Below, in pieces: positions 24,455 to 35,305 of a stretch of DNA of 64,000 nucleotides. Below the pieces are notes generated by a model. It saw nothing but the letters and a program-made list of their open reading frames with translations, had not been told where the DNA came from and did no database searches. A program made the position numbers and the translations under genes. Each line of letters opens with the position of its first letter. The first letter of the stretch is position 1. The DNA lies in contig NZ_FNGF01000006.1 in assembly GCF_900102815.1 (NCBI RefSeq), forward strand, positions 248,001-312,000. The letters run 5' to 3'. This DNA comes from Glycomyces sambucus (GTDB lineage: Bacteria > Actinomycetota > Actinomycetes > Mycobacteriales > Micromonosporaceae).

Positions 24455-25143
24455 GCCGCGCCGCCCGCGGGGTCGACGAGCTTGACGCCCACGCCGCGCA
24501 CGGTGTGCAGGAACCGCGGCGCCTGCGCGGTCTCGCCGAGCTTGCGCCGCAGCCACGCCAGGTGCACGTCGACGGTCTTGTCCGCGCCGCCGAACGGCAG
24601 GTCCCACACGTCGGTGAGGAGCTGGCGCTTGGCGACCACCTCGCCGGCGCGGGCCGCGAGGTAGTGCAGCAGGTCGAACTCCTTGGGGCTCAGTTCCAGC
24701 GGCTTCCCGTCGAGGTGCGCGGCGCGTCCGCGCGGGTCGATGCGCAAGGGCCCCACGGTGACCGTGGGGTCGGCTGCTGGGCCGCCGACGCGGCGCAGCA
24801 CGGCCTGGATGCGCGCGTCGAGCTGCTTGGCGGTGAAGGGCTTGACCACGTAGTCGTCGGCGCCCGAGCCGAGGACGCGCACGATCTCGTCCTCGTCGTC
24901 GCGGGCGGTCGCCACGATCACCGGCACGTCGGAGACGCCGCGGAGCATCCGCAGCATCTGCGCGCCGTCGAGGTCGGGCAGCCCGAGGTCAAGCACGACC
25001 AGGTCGGGGCGGTGGTCGATCGCGGCGCGCAGGCCCGTCATCGCGTCGGGCGCGGAGGCGACCTGGTGGCGCAGGTCCCGCAGCGAGCGCATGAGCGTCG
25101 TGCGGACCCGCTCGTCGTCCTCGATCAGGAGCAGTTGGGCCAT
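24451..25143 (-). CDS. OmpR/PhoB-family response regulator
   Basis: 230 residues from ATG 25143. Receiver domain (1-115) with acidic pocket IEDDE, phospho-acceptor Asp52 in VVLDLGLPDLDG, Thr79 in VIVATARDD and Lys101 in VVKPFT. The winged-helix DNA-binding domain (about 130-225) has ELSPKEFDLLHYLAARAGEVVAKRQLL and VDVHLAWLRRKLGE. A longer in-frame start exists at 25182; the shorter one begins exactly where the receiver should. The three 11-bp repeats in its upstream gap suit the tandem binding of OmpR-family dimers, so autoregulation is likely. Confidence 0.93.
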   Translation of the reverse strand: MAQLLLIEDDERVRTTLMRSLRDLRHQVASAPDAMTGLRAAIDHRPDLVVLDLGLPDLDGAQMLRMLRGVSDVPVIVATARDDEDEIVRVLGSGADDYVVKPFTAKQLDARIQAVLRRVGGPAADPTVTVGPLRIDPRGRAAHLDGKPLELSPKEFDLLHYLAARAGEVVAKRQLLTDVWDLPFGGADKTVDVHLAWLRRKLGETAQAPRFLHTVRGVGVKLVDPAGGAA

Positions 25144-25193
25144 GGCCGGAAGCCTATGCGGAAGAACGCGAACCGGCCACACCCTGACCAGGG

Positions 25194-25238
25194 CTTAGAC
25201 CCGTCTTATCGCGGCCTTAACCATCGGGGCCGCATCCT
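25194..25238 (+). promoter_or_regulatory. Three 11-bp direct repeats and -10 box before the Asp-rich exported protein
   Basis: Head-to-tail 11-mers: CTTAGACCCGT (25194-25204), CTTATCGCGGC (25205-25215) and CTTAACCATCG (25216-25226). CATCCT at 25233-25238 sits 17 bases from the start of the last repeat, exactly as TACGGT does at 21759. It keeps the key second A and sixth T of a -10. A start seven bases later would coincide with the ATG at 25245, predicting a leaderless message. The same gap serves the divergent regulator gene. Confidence 0.65.
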
Positions 25239-25244
25239 GGGGCC

Positions 25245-25754
25245 ATGCAGAGGAAATGGGCGGTGGCCGGGTGGGTGACGTTCGCGGCGGTCGCCGTGGC
25301 GGCGGGGATCGGCGCGGTGGCGCTGGCGCAGGGCGGGAGCCTCGCCGGGCCCGAGCAGCCGATGTCCGAGGACGACGTGCTGGAGCAGCTCGCGGACGCG
25401 GACCACGCGGGGACCACCGACGAGCCGTCCGCGAGCGGGACGCCGACGGGCGCTGAGACCACGGCGGCCTCCGAGGCGCCGCCGACCGAAGCCGGGGGCC
25501 ATGTGCTCGGCGGCGACGGCGGCACGTTCATGGCGGTGTGCGAGGGCGACGAGGTCCGCATCTCGTGGTGGACGCCAGCGCAGGGCTGGAACGCCGCCGC
25601 CGTCGACCAGGGGCCCGGCCCGCAGGCGTCGGTCACGTTCACCGCCGCGGGCGATGACGACGACGATGACGACGGCTTCCACTACATCGCCACCTGCACG
25701 GCCGGCGTGCCCGCCGCCGCGCTCCAGTCCGGCGACGACGACAACGACGACTGA
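25245..25754 (+). CDS. Exported or membrane-anchored acidic protein with an Asp7 run
   Basis: 169 residues; I know no named family for it. An N-terminal hydrophobic segment (about 6-29) is either a signal peptide or an anchor. A Thr/Ser/Glu/Ala linker (about 40-85) follows, then a small beta-rich domain with FMAVCEGDEVRISWWTPAQGW and HYIATC. Cys99 and Cys151 could form a disulfide. Between these strands lies a run of seven aspartates (137-143), and the chain ends DDDNDD, both plausible divalent-cation sites. Calculated charge is strongly negative. Its position behind the repeated regulatory sites, divergent from the regulator, marks it as a likely output of that system. Confidence 0.75.
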   Translation: MQRKWAVAGWVTFAAVAVAAGIGAVALAQGGSLAGPEQPMSEDDVLEQLADADHAGTTDEPSASGTPTGAETTAASEAPPTEAGGHVLGGDGGTFMAVCEGDEVRISWWTPAQGWNAAAVDQGPGPQASVTFTAAGDDDDDDDGFHYIATCTAGVPAAALQSGDDDNDD

Positions 25755-25779
25755 CCAGCGTTCCACCAAGGGGGAAAGG

Positions 25780-25817
25780 CGAACGGCCCCGGAACCAGTC
25801 GGTTCCGGGGCCGTTCG
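25780..25817. terminator. Bidirectional terminator between the Asp-rich gene and atpD
   Basis: A perfect 17-bp inverted repeat, CGAACGGCCCCGGAACC (25780-25796) and its complement at 25801-25817, around an AGTC loop. It lies 26 bases past one stop and 21 bases past the atpD stop. It closes the ATP synthase operon at the place where atpC would normally follow. Confidence 0.85.
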
Positions 25818-25837
25818 TCGAGTACTGCGAAGAAGGG

Positions 25838-28206
<2,369 letters not shown>

Positions 28207-28208
28207 GG

Positions 28209-29843
28209 CTAACCCTTCTTGACGCGCTTGACGGTCTCGACGTCGACGTCGCCCTCAAGGGCGTCCTCGGCGACGTCGGTCACGTGCAGGTCGTCGGCGT
28301 TGGCCTTGAACATCTGCTTGAACTTGGCGACGGCGCGCTTGAGGGTGTCCTCGATGTCGCCCGACACCTTGTCCTTGCCCGCGTTGAGCTGGGCGACGAC
28401 GTCCTTGTGGTTGGAGCGCATGTACGAGAGGAACTCGCTCTCGAAGCGGCGCACCTCGCCCACCGGGATGTCGTCGAGCTCGCCCGCGGTGCCGGCCCAG
28501 ATCGAGATGGTCTCCTCGCCCATCGGGAGCGGCGCGGCCACACCCTGCTTGAGAAGCTCGACCATGCGCAGACCGCGGTCCAGCTGCGCGCGGGACGCGG
28601 CGTCCAGGTCCGACGCGAAGGCGGCGAACGCCTCCAGGTCGCGGTACTGGGCCAGGTCCAGACGCAGCGAGCCGGCCACCGAGCGCATGCCCTTGGTCTG
28701 GGCGGCGCCGCCGACTCGGGAGACGGAGGTGCCGACGTTGATCGCCGGCCGCACGCCCGAGTTGAACAGGCCCTCTTCGAGGAAGACCTGGCCGTCGGTG
28801 ATCGAGATGACGTTGGTCGGGATGAACTGCGAGATGTCGCCGGCCTTGGTCTCGATGATCGGCAGACCGGTCAGCGAGCCCGCGCCCAGCTCGTCGGACA
28901 GCTTCGCGCAGCGCTCCAGCAGACGGGAGTGCAGGTAGAAGACGTCGCCGGGGAACGCCTCGCGGCCCGGGGGACGGCGCAGCAGCAGCGACACGGTGCG
29001 GTACGCCTCGGCCTGCTTCGACAGGTCGTCGAAGACGATGAGGACGTGCTTGCCGCCGTACATCCAGTGCTGGCCGATGGCCGAACCGGTGTAGGGGGCG
29101 AGGTACTTCAGACCCGCGGGCTCGTCGGCGTTGGCCGCCACGATGGTGGTGTACTCCATCGCGCCGTGCTCTTCGAGCATGCCCTTGATGCCGGCGACCG
29201 TGGAGCCCTTCTGGCCGATCGCGACGTAGATGCAGCGCAGCTGCTTCGTCGGGTCGCCGGACTCCCAGTTCGCGCGCTGGTTGATGATCGTGTCGATCGC
29301 GACCTGCGTCTTGCCGGTCTTGCGGTCGCCGATGATGAGCTGGCGCTGGCCGCGGCCGATGGGGGTCATCGAGTCGATGGCCTTGATGCCGGTCTCGACC
29401 GGCTCGCCCACCGACTGGCGGTTGATGACGTTCGGGGCCTGGGCCTCGAGCTCGCGCTCGCCCTCGGCCTCGATCTCGCCGAGGTCGTCGATGGGGTTGC
29501 CCAGGGCGTCGACGACGCGGCCCAGGAACTTGTCGCCGACCGGCACCGAGAGGACCTTGCCGGTCCGCTTGACGGGCTGGCCCTCGCCGACCTTGGTCGG
29601 GTCGCCGAGGAGCACGGCGCCGATCTCGCGCACGTCGAGGTTCAGGGCGAGGCCCATGACGCCGCCCTCGAACTCCAGGAGCTCGTTGGCCATGACGGAG
29701 GGCAGGCCCTCCACGACGGCGATGCCGTCGCCGGCGGAGGTGACGGTACCGACCTCTTCGCGGGTGATCTCCGGCCGGTACGACGAGACGTACGCGTCGA
29801 GCGCGTTGCGGATCTCGTCAGAGGAGATGGTCAATTCAGCCAT
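28209..29843 (-). CDS. atpA: F0F1 ATP synthase subunit alpha
   Basis: 544 residues. Regulatory nucleotide-binding subunit of the F1 head. N-terminal [15 protein letters not shown] helix that meets delta, beta-barrel domain to about 100, Walker A GDRKTGKT at 172-179, and Walker [14 protein letters not shown] with the arginine-finger region [10 protein letters not shown]. The C-terminus is extended ([22 protein letters not shown]...), as in mycobacteria and other actinobacteria, where the extra tail restrains ATP hydrolysis. Start ATG 29843, 34 bases after atpH. Everything expected of alpha is intact. Confidence 0.97.
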   Translation of the reverse strand: MAELTISSDEIRNALDAYVSSYRPEITREEVGTVTSAGDGIAVVEGLPSVMANELLEFEGGVMGLALNLDVREIGAVLLGDPTKVGEGQPVKRTGKVLSVPVGDKFLGRVVDALGNPIDDLGEIEAEGERELEAQAPNVINRQSVGEPVETGIKAIDSMTPIGRGQRQLIIGDRKTGKTQVAIDTIINQRANWESGDPTKQLRCIYVAIGQKGSTVAGIKGMLEEHGAMEYTTIVAANADEPAGLKYLAPYTGSAIGQHWMYGGKHVLIVFDDLSKQAEAYRTVSLLLRRPPGREAFPGDVFYLHSRLLERCAKLSDELGAGSLTGLPIIETKAGDISQFIPTNVISITDGQVFLEEGLFNSGVRPAINVGTSVSRVGGAAQTKGMRSVAGSLRLDLAQYRDLEAFAAFASDLDAASRAQLDRGLRMVELLKQGVAAPLPMGEETISIWAGTAGELDDIPVGEVRRFESEFLSYMRSNHKDVVAQLNAGKDKVSGDIEDTLKRAVAKFKQMFKANADDLHVTDVAEDALEGDVDVETVKRVKKG

Positions 29844-29877
29844 CTGAACGTTTCCCTTTCTGTTGCTACCGGCTGGA

Positions 29878-30699
29878 TCAGCGTCCGGCCAAGGCTTGGC
29901 GGGCTTCGTCGAGGCGGCGCGAGACGGAGCCGTCCCACAGGTCCGAGCCGACTTGCACCCGGATGCCCCCGACGATCGCGGGGTCGACGGTGACCTTGAG
30001 CGCCACCGGGCGGCCGTAGACGAGCGACAGCTTGGCGCCGAGCTGGCGCTCGCCGTTCTCGTCGAGCGGCTTGGCCACGGTCACGTAGGCCACGGACTCG
30101 TCGCGGGCCGCCGCGGCGGTCTCGACCAGGTGGGCCAGTGAGGCGTGGAAGCTGCGCCCGCCGATGCCGTGGCATGCGGCGGCCGCGAGCTTCACGGTCA
30201 CGGGTTCGGCCTTGCCGTCGAGCAGGCGCTCGGTCAGCGAGGCCCGGCCCTTGGGGTCGGTGCCGGAGGCGCCGAGGACCGAGGCGAGCTCGGCGTCGCC
30301 GTCGACGAGCCGTCCGAAGCGGAACAGCTGGTCTTCGACGTTCGCCAGGCTGCCGTCCTTGGCGGCGGCGAGCAGCAGCGCCTCGAGGGCGAGGTGCTCG
30401 GTGCCGTCCACCAGTTCGGACGGGGTGCCCCAGCGGCCGCGCACGAGCGCGGCCACCACGTCAGCGGCGGTGTCGCCGACTTGACCGGTGAGGAGCCGGC
30501 GGAGCAGCCCCTCGCGGTCGTCCGCCGCGCGGGCGGGGTCGGACAGGGCGCGACGCAGCCGAGGCTGGTCGACGAGGAACCGCGTCACTTCCAGCAGCTG
30601 ATCGCCGCACTCGGTGAGCTGCTCGGCCGAGGCGCCGGAGGCGGCGGCCTCCAGCACGGCCCGGCCGGCCTCGATGCTCTCGCGTCCAGTCGTCGACAT
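29878..30699 (-). CDS. atpH: F0F1 ATP synthase subunit delta
   Basis: 273 residues, longer than the 180 of typical bacteria but usual for actinobacterial delta. The six-helix N-terminal domain includes [23 protein letters not shown]; the C-terminal part has [65 protein letters not shown], the delta signature that ties the b stalk to alpha. The ATG at 30699 shares one base with the atpF stop (TGATG), hence coupled translation. A longer in-frame reading upstream to 31389 is a shadow of atpF and atpE. Confidence 0.95.
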   Translation of the reverse strand: MSTTGRESIEAGRAVLEAAASGASAEQLTECGDQLLEVTRFLVDQPRLRRALSDPARAADDREGLLRRLLTGQVGDTAADVVAALVRGRWGTPSELVDGTEHLALEALLLAAAKDGSLANVEDQLFRFGRLVDGDAELASVLGASGTDPKGRASLTERLLDGKAEPVTVKLAAAACHGIGGRSFHASLAHLVETAAAARDESVAYVTVAKPLDENGERQLGAKLSLVYGRPVALKVTVDPAIVGGIRVQVGSDLWDGSVSRRLDEARQALAGR

Positions 30700-31247
30700 C
30701 AGCGCGCTCCGCTCGTCTCGGCCGTCTCGTCCGCGATCTCGGCGAGGAACCGGTCGACCGTGGCGGTCGTGTCGGCGTCGCCGGCGAGCCGCTGGCCGAT
30801 GATCTTCCCGGCCAGGTCGACCGCCAGGTTGCCGACCTCGCTGCGCAGCTCGCGGATGAGCTGCTGGCGCGACGCCTCGGCCTGGGCGTGGCCGGCCGCG
30901 ATGATGCGGGTGGCCTCTTCGCGGGCGGAGACCAGGATCTCCTCCTTGCCGGCCTCGGCCGTCGCACGGGCCTCGTCGCGGATCGCCGCGGCCTCCTCCT
31001 GTGCGGTGGCGAGCTTGCGGCGGTACTCCTCGAGCGTCTGGTTGGCCTCTTCCTGAGCACGCTCGGCGCGCTCGATGCCGCCTTCGATCGCGTCCACTCG
31101 TGCTTCGAACGTCTTCTCCATGCGGGGGAAGACGAACTTCATGAGCACGAAGCACAGCAGACCGAAGGCGATGGCTCCGACGAGCATCTCTTGCCAGATC
31201 GGGAAGAGGATGCCCGCTCCACTTTCTTCGGCGGCGTGAATCATCAT
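30699..31247 (-). CDS. atpF: F0F1 ATP synthase subunit b
   Basis: 182 residues. One N-terminal membrane helix (about 21-41, MLVGAIAFGLLCFVLMKFVFP) followed by a long charged helix (about 45-165) that makes the peripheral stalk: EKTFEARVDAIEGGIERAERAQEEANQTLEEYRR. Separate b and delta genes are present, so this is not the fused b-delta arrangement of mycobacteria. Starts at the first of two tandem ATGs (31247), with GGAGCG immediately upstream. Confidence 0.95.
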   Translation of the reverse strand: MMIHAAEESGAGILFPIWQEMLVGAIAFGLLCFVLMKFVFPRMEKTFEARVDAIEGGIERAERAQEEANQTLEEYRRKLATAQEEAAAIRDEARATAEAGKEEILVSAREEATRIIAAGHAQAEASRQQLIRELRSEVGNLAVDLAGKIIGQRLAGDADTTATVDRFLAEIADETAETSGAR

Positions 31248-31262
31248 CGCTCCGGTTGTCTG

Positions 31263-31469
31263 CTAGGAAAGGGCGAAGGCGAGGACCAGGCCGAAGAGGG
31301 CCAGAACCTCGACGAGGGCGAAGCCCATGAACAGCATCGGGCGGGTGATGCCGGCCGACTCGGGCTGACGCGCGGTGGCGGTGATCCACGCGGCGAAGAT
31401 CAGGGCAACACCGATACCGGGGCCGATCGCAGCGAGGCCGTAACCGACGACGTTGAGAGTGCCTTCCAT
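31263..31469 (-). CDS. atpE: F0F1 ATP synthase subunit c
   Basis: 68 residues forming the two-helix hairpin of the rotor ring. Helix 1 has the GYGLAAIGPGIGVALI glycine pattern, the polar loop is ARQPE, and helix 2 carries the ion-binding glutamate in FMGFALVEVLALFGLV. The residues after the glutamate do not match the sodium-binding pattern, so proton coupling is expected. Start ATG 31469. The gap to atpB is 95 bases, longer than elsewhere in the operon. Confidence 0.96.
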   Translation of the reverse strand: MEGTLNVVGYGLAAIGPGIGVALIFAAWITATARQPESAGITRPMLFMGFALVEVLALFGLVLAFALS

Positions 31470-31564
31470 GGCGTTTTTCTCCTAGGTGTCAGCGTGGCGT
31501 GTCCGTCACGCGCACGATGTTGTTCAATTGCGAAAACTGATTGAGGGGCGGAAGTTCGTGGGAG

Positions 31565-32386
31565 CTAGTGCTCCTCCGCGAGGGACCCCTGGATGTACAT
31601 GCCCGTCAGCAGCGTGAACACGTACGCCTGGAGCAGGATGACGATGAGCTCGAAGAGCGTCATGCCGATGCCCATGGCGAACGAGAAGACCGACAGGCCC
31701 TGGATGAAGAAGTTGCTGGAGTTGAGCATCTCGAACCCGCCGAGGATGAACACCAGCAGGATGAGGTGGCCGGCGAACATGTTCGCGAAGAGCCGCAGGG
31801 CCAGCGTGATCGGCCGCAGGAAGATGTTCTGCAGGATCTCGATCGGGACCAGGAGCGGGTAGATGAACCCGGGGGCGCCCGGGGGCACCACGGTCATCTT
31901 GAACCACTTGGCGAAGCCGTGGGTCTTGATGCCGACCCAGACGTAGATGATCCACGACAGGACCGCCAGCATCGCCGGGAACGCGATGTGCGACATCGGC
32001 GAGATCTGGATGCCGGGCACGATGGCCCAGAAGTTCATGAGGACGATGAACAGGAACAGCGTCGCGAGGTACGGGGCGAACCTGACGCCGTCCTTCTTGC
32101 CCATCAGGTCGATGGCGACGGTGTTCCGGATGAAGCCGTAGGCGGACTCCGCCATCCACTGCTTCTTGGTGGGGACGATCTGGGGCTTGCGGTTGGCCCA
32201 CAGGAAGAAGATGATCAGGATCGCGACGGTCGCCCAGACCACCATCGTGATGGTGGTGAACATGTGGGCGAGCGCGGTCCCGGTGAGCCCGGAGAACCAG
32301 TCGGCAAAGTCAAAGCTGTGGATACCGGGCGGGAAGTGGGACTCCCCTTCGGCCAGCACGATGGCTGAGTCGGTCACGCGAGCCAC
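31565..32386 (-). CDS. atpB: F0F1 ATP synthase subunit a
   Basis: 273 residues with about five or six membrane helices. The proton-channel arginine is in PITLALRLFANMFAGHLILL, and the last helix has the conserved ELIVILLQAYVFTLLTGMYI. The N-terminal part (FPPGIHSFDF, WMAESAYGFIRN) is typical of actinobacterial a subunits. Start GTG at 32386 or a second GTG at 32377; GAGAGG sits better for the second. It follows atpZ after 25 bases. Confidence 0.95.
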   Translation of the reverse strand: MARVTDSAIVLAEGESHFPPGIHSFDFADWFSGLTGTALAHMFTTITMVVWATVAILIIFFLWANRKPQIVPTKKQWMAESAYGFIRNTVAIDLMGKKDGVRFAPYLATLFLFIVLMNFWAIVPGIQISPMSHIAFPAMLAVLSWIIYVWVGIKTHGFAKWFKMTVVPPGAPGFIYPLLVPIEILQNIFLRPITLALRLFANMFAGHLILLVFILGGFEMLNSSNFFIQGLSVFSFAMGIGMTLFELIVILLQAYVFTLLTGMYIQGSLAEEH

Positions 32387-32411
32387 GCCTCTCAGTCAGT
32401 GTCGGTCAAAA

Positions 32412-32630
32412 CTACGGCGACATCTGCTTGATGAGCAGGTACATCCCCGCTCCAGCACCGACCAGCATCCCTACCAGGAGCCCGACTTTGGGCAGTCCGA
32501 GCCACAGGTCGACGAGATATCCGAGACCACCCCAGACGATGATCCCGGACAGCAGATATCCCAGAGCGCGCCAGCCCATGTCAGAACCGTCAGGCTGGGG
32601 CTTGCGTTCGGGGGGTTCCATGTCGGCCAT
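32412..32630 (-). CDS. AtpZ-like small membrane protein of the ATP synthase operon
   Basis: 72 residues: a short polar N-terminus (MADMEPPERKPQPDGSDMGW) and two membrane helices (GYLLSGIIVWGGLGYLVDLWLG and VGLLVGMLVGAGAGMYLLIK). The GxGxxxD and GxxxGxxxG patterns match the AtpZ/AtpI group that assists c-ring assembly or magnesium movement. The start at 32630 leaves a reasonable N-terminus; a second ATG at 32621 is possible. It is the first gene after the likely atp promoter. Confidence 0.8.
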   Translation of the reverse strand: MADMEPPERKPQPDGSDMGWRALGYLLSGIIVWGGLGYLVDLWLGLPKVGLLVGMLVGAGAGMYLLIKQMSP

Positions 32631-32683
32631 GTCGGATTGAACTCTAACAGCTACTACGCAGGAACTGCCCAGCGGGTTCGCTG

Positions 32684-32713
32684 AGATGAGCGCCATCGGT
32701 GCGCAATTGTCAA
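32684..32713 (-). promoter_or_regulatory. Likely promoter of the ATP synthase operon
   Basis: A perfect -35 TTGACA (32708-32713, minus strand), an 18-base spacer and a poor -10 TCATCT (32684-32689). Transcription would begin near 32677, giving about 47 bases of leader before atpZ. Another -10-like TAGAGT lies closer to the ATG without a matching -35. Confidence 0.45.
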
Positions 32714-32724
32714 CCTCCACGAAA

Positions 32725-32741
32725 CACCGCGTGTCGCGGTG
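32725..32741. terminator. Small hairpin between the atpI-like gene and atpZ
   Basis: CACCGCG (32725-32731), loop TGT, CGCGGTG (32735-32741), 20 bases past the stop of the atpI-like gene and just upstream of the atp promoter. It could end transcripts arriving from the prfA-prmC side. Confidence 0.45.
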
Positions 32742-32761
32742 CCGGGGGCGTCAAGGAAGCG

Positions 32762-33163
32762 TCAAGATCCCTGGTTCAGCTCGATGTAGGGGATCTTCGC
32801 CTTATAAGCCCAGACAGCCTGGGTCGCGAGCCACACCACGGCGCCGCCGACGATCCCCCAGGCGAACGGGAGGAGGGCATCGGGGACCGTCGATTTCACT
32901 GTCCACAGTGCAAAGAACGCGATCATCAGCTTGACCGCGTATGTGATCAAAGCCATAGGGAGAGTGAGACGCAGGTCAATTCGCTCCACGGCGGCCACCG
33001 CCTGCACCGAACCGGCGAACCCCAAGGCCGCCAATGCGACGCCCGCGGGGGCCGCCCAGGCGCCGACGGCGCCCGCGAAGACCCAGCCGAGGACGGCCGC
33101 GAGCACCGCCGCGGCGCCCGCGACGGCGAAGCACGGCTTGAGGAACCCCCGCGCGGACTTCAC
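32762..33163 (-). CDS. AtpI-like membrane protein
   Basis: 133 residues with four predicted membrane helices (about 8-28, 34-58, 67-90 and 97-120), the size and pattern of ATP synthase protein I in actinobacteria (LPMALITYAVKLMIAFFALW resembles its third helix). It is probably an assembly helper for the c ring. Start GTG 33163 shares GTGA with the phosphatase stop, so it is coupled to the upstream genes, while the main atp operon begins again 131 bases further on. Confidence 0.75.
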   Translation of the reverse strand: MKSARGFLKPCFAVAGAAAVLAAVLGWVFAGAVGAWAAPAGVALAALGFAGSVQAVAAVERIDLRLTLPMALITYAVKLMIAFFALWTVKSTVPDALLPFAWGIVGGAVVWLATQAVWAYKAKIPYIELNQGS

Positions 33164-33711
33164 GCGTCCCCTTCCAGGGCCGCCGCGACGGGCTTGAGCG
33201 CGGTCTCCAGCTGGTCGGCGATCCGGGCGTAGTCGGCGCGGCTCAGGCCCCAGGGGTCGGCCAGGTCGACCGCCTCGTACCTGTCCCGGCGCAGCTCGGC
33301 GAGGGCCACGAGCGCCTTGCCGCGGGTGTGCACGTCGCCCTCGGGAAGCTCCGCGGCGACGTCGGCCGCGAGGCTGCCGAAGGTCCGCACGAGGAAGGTC
33401 TTCCCGGCGGCCTCGGGGTAGTGCTCGGTGACGAAGTCGAGGTGGCCGCCGGTGGCGACCAGGACGAGGTCCGAGGCTTCGACGTGGGCGCGGGTGAGGT
33501 GGCGCGCGCCGTGCCCGGCGCTCTCGTAGCCGCGGTCCTCCAGCTCGCGCGCGGAGAACGGCTGCATGTCGTCCCCTTCGTGCCACGAAGAGGTGCCGGC
33601 GCCGTGGTTGTACACCCCGTCGCCGGTGAGCCCGTCGAGGATGCGCTCGGACATGGGCGACCGGCAGATGTTGCCGGTGCACACGTGGAGCACGGAGAAC
33701 GGGCCGCTCAC
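33160..33711 (-). CDS. Low-molecular-weight protein-tyrosine phosphatase family protein
   Basis: 183 residues. The active-site loop CTGNICR (Cys11 to Arg17) is followed by SPMSERIL, the standard LMW-PTP start. The general-acid aspartate appears to be in DLADPWG. The DP(Y/W) position has Trp rather than Tyr. Commonly found between sua5 and atpI in actinobacteria. It might act on tyrosine-phosphorylated polysaccharide kinases, but the Wzz-type protein here has lost its kinase signature, so that link is weak. Start GTG 33711 overlaps the Sua5 stop (GTGA). Confidence 0.88.
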   Translation of the reverse strand: MSGPFSVLHVCTGNICRSPMSERILDGLTGDGVYNHGAGTSSWHEGDDMQPFSARELEDRGYESAGHGARHLTRAHVEASDLVLVATGGHLDFVTEHYPEAAGKTFLVRTFGSLAADVAAELPEGDVHTRGKALVALAELRRDRYEAVDLADPWGLSRADYARIADQLETALKPVAAALEGDA

Positions 33712-34451
33712 GCGGAGGTCTCCTCGCTCGGGGCGTCCGCGGGTTCGTCGGCGGTCTCGCCGGGCTCGTCGGCCTCCTGGTCCTCGGGGCGCTGGCCGGG
33801 GCCGTAGCCGTCGCGGTCGAGCGTGTCGGGGACGATCTTGCGGATCTGCTCCAGCGTCAGGGCGCCCTCGCGCAGCACCTGCGGGGGGTGCGCGACGCAG
33901 TCGACGATGGTCGAGGGCAGGTTGTCCTCGCTGGGGCCGGCCTCCAGGTACACCGAGACGTCGGAGCCGAGCTGGGCCTTGGCGTCGGTGGCGGTCTCGG
34001 CCGGGGGCTGGCCGTGCTTGTTCGCGGAGGACACGGCCATGGGGCCGGTCTCCTTGAGCAGTTCGAGCGCGAGCGGGTGCAGCGGCATGCGCACCGCGAC
34101 GGTGCCGTCGGTGTCGCCGAGGTCCCAGGTCAGGGTCGGGGTGTAGGGCACGACCACGGTGAGCGGGCCGGGCCAGAACGCCTCGATGAGGTCCTTGGCG
34201 GAGTCGGGGACGTCGGAGGCGATGCCGTCGAGGGCGCGCTTGGAGCCGATGAGGACCGGCGGGGCCATGTCGCGCCCGCGGCCCTTGGCGGCGAGCAGCG
34301 CCTTCACGGCGGCGTGGTTGAACGCGTCACAGCCGATCCCGTACACGGTGTCGGTCGGGATGACGACCAGGCGGCCGCCGGTGACGGCGCGCGCGGCGGA
34401 CTTGACGCCCGTGGCGCGGTCCTTGATCTTCCTGCAATTGAACAGCCTCAC
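33708..34451 (-). CDS. L-threonylcarbamoyladenylate synthase (Sua5/YwlC/YrdC)
   Basis: 247 residues. Makes threonylcarbamoyl-AMP from threonine, bicarbonate and ATP for the t6A37 modification of ANN-decoding tRNAs. Motifs: [56 protein letters not shown] and the [14 protein letters not shown] loop. The last 50 residues are an acidic, disordered-looking tail ([21 protein letters not shown]) with no Sua5-type second domain. Start GTG 34451 overlaps the prmC stop. The frame stays open well upstream, but that is a prmC shadow. Confidence 0.92.
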   Translation of the reverse strand: MRLFNCRKIKDRATGVKSAARAVTGGRLVVIPTDTVYGIGCDAFNHAAVKALLAAKGRGRDMAPPVLIGSKRALDGIASDVPDSAKDLIEAFWPGPLTVVVPYTPTLTWDLGDTDGTVAVRMPLHPLALELLKETGPMAVSSANKHGQPPAETATDAKAQLGSDVSVYLEAGPSEDNLPSTIVDCVAHPPQVLREGALTLEQIRKIVPDTLDRDGYGPGQRPEDQEADEPGETADEPADAPSEETSA

Positions 34452-35305
34452 GGCAGCAAGCCTAGCCTTCCGGTCGCGAACCTCGGCCGGCCGGCGAGGT
34501 CGTCGTGGTCCTCGGCATCGGTGAACCCGCTGACGCGGAGGATCTCCGGTGCGACGGTCCCGTGCGTGTCGTCGTGTTCGAAGCCGAACCAGCCGCCGGG
34601 CCGGAGCCAGTTCGCCGCGCGCACGGCCAGCGGCTGGATGACGGCGAGCCCGGCCTCGGCGGCGTAGACGGCACCGCTCGGGTCGAAGTCGACCTCGGGG
34701 GCGACCTCGATCTCGAAGGGCACGTACGGCGGGTTCGCGGTGACGAGGTCGACCTGGCCGTCGAGTTCGGCGAGCGTGCCGGAGGCCACGGCGTCGGCGA
34801 GCACGGGGACGGCCCCGGTGCCCTCCAGGTTCGATTCGAGCCATTCGAACGCGTCGGGGTCGACCTCGACGGCCCACACGCGGGCGTCCGGGCGCTCGGT
34901 GGCGATCGAGTACGCGACCGCGCCCGAGCCCGAGCACGCGTCGATGACGGTGCCGCCTTCGGGGAGGTGCGCGAGGGCCCAGTCGACCAGCAGCTCAGTC
35001 TCGGGCCGGGGCACGAACACGCCGGGTCCGACCGCGAGTTCGCCGTAGCGGAACGCGGCCGAGCCGGTGAGGTGCTGGAGCGGTTCGCGGGTGGCGCGGC
35101 GTGCGACGAGGGCGTCGAACTCGGCGCGGCGGGCCGCGTCGGGCCCGTCGGCGACGAGCAGTCGCGCGCGCCGCAGCCCGGAGACGTGGGCGGCCAGCAG
35201 CTCGGCGTCGACCCGCGGGGAGGCGACGCCGGCCGCCGCGAGTCGCTTCGCGGCGGCGGCGACCGCTTCGGCCCAGGTCACCGCGCCGTCCGGGTCATTC
35301 GGCAC
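34448..35305 (-). CDS. prmC: Peptide chain release factor N5-glutamine methyltransferase
   Basis: 285 residues. Methylates the glutamine of the GGQ motif in release factors. It is encoded directly after its substrate prfA. The N-terminal helical domain (1-80) includes [15 protein letters not shown], the SAM site is [16 protein letters not shown], and the catalytic NPPY lies in [13 protein letters not shown] (about 186-199). Start GTG 35305 lies 11 bases inside prfA. Typical length. Confidence 0.94.
   Translation of the reverse strand: MPNDPDGAVTWAEAVAAAAKRLAAAGVASPRVDAELLAAHVSGLRRARLLVADGPDAARRAEFDALVARRATREPLQHLTGSAAFRYGELAVGPGVFVPRPETELLVDWALAHLPEGGTVIDACSGSGAVAYSIATERPDARVWAVEVDPDAFEWLESNLEGTGAVPVLADAVASGTLAELDGQVDLVTANPPYVPFEIEVAPEVDFDPSGAVYAAEAGLAVIQPLAVRAANWLRPGGWFGFEHDDTHGTVAPEILRVSGFTDAEDHDDLAGRPRFATGRLGLLP

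Noticed and set aside
25245-25754. The reading frame after atpD as a diverged epsilon subunit
   Set aside because: It lies on the opposite strand, has a signal or anchor segment and Asp runs, and lacks the beta-sandwich plus two-helix pattern of AtpC.
32684-33163. The atpI-like gene and atpZ as one gene broken by a frameshift
   Set aside because: Both have complete, separate hydrophobic patterns of known sizes (four and two helices), with a hairpin and a promoter between them. They are two genes.
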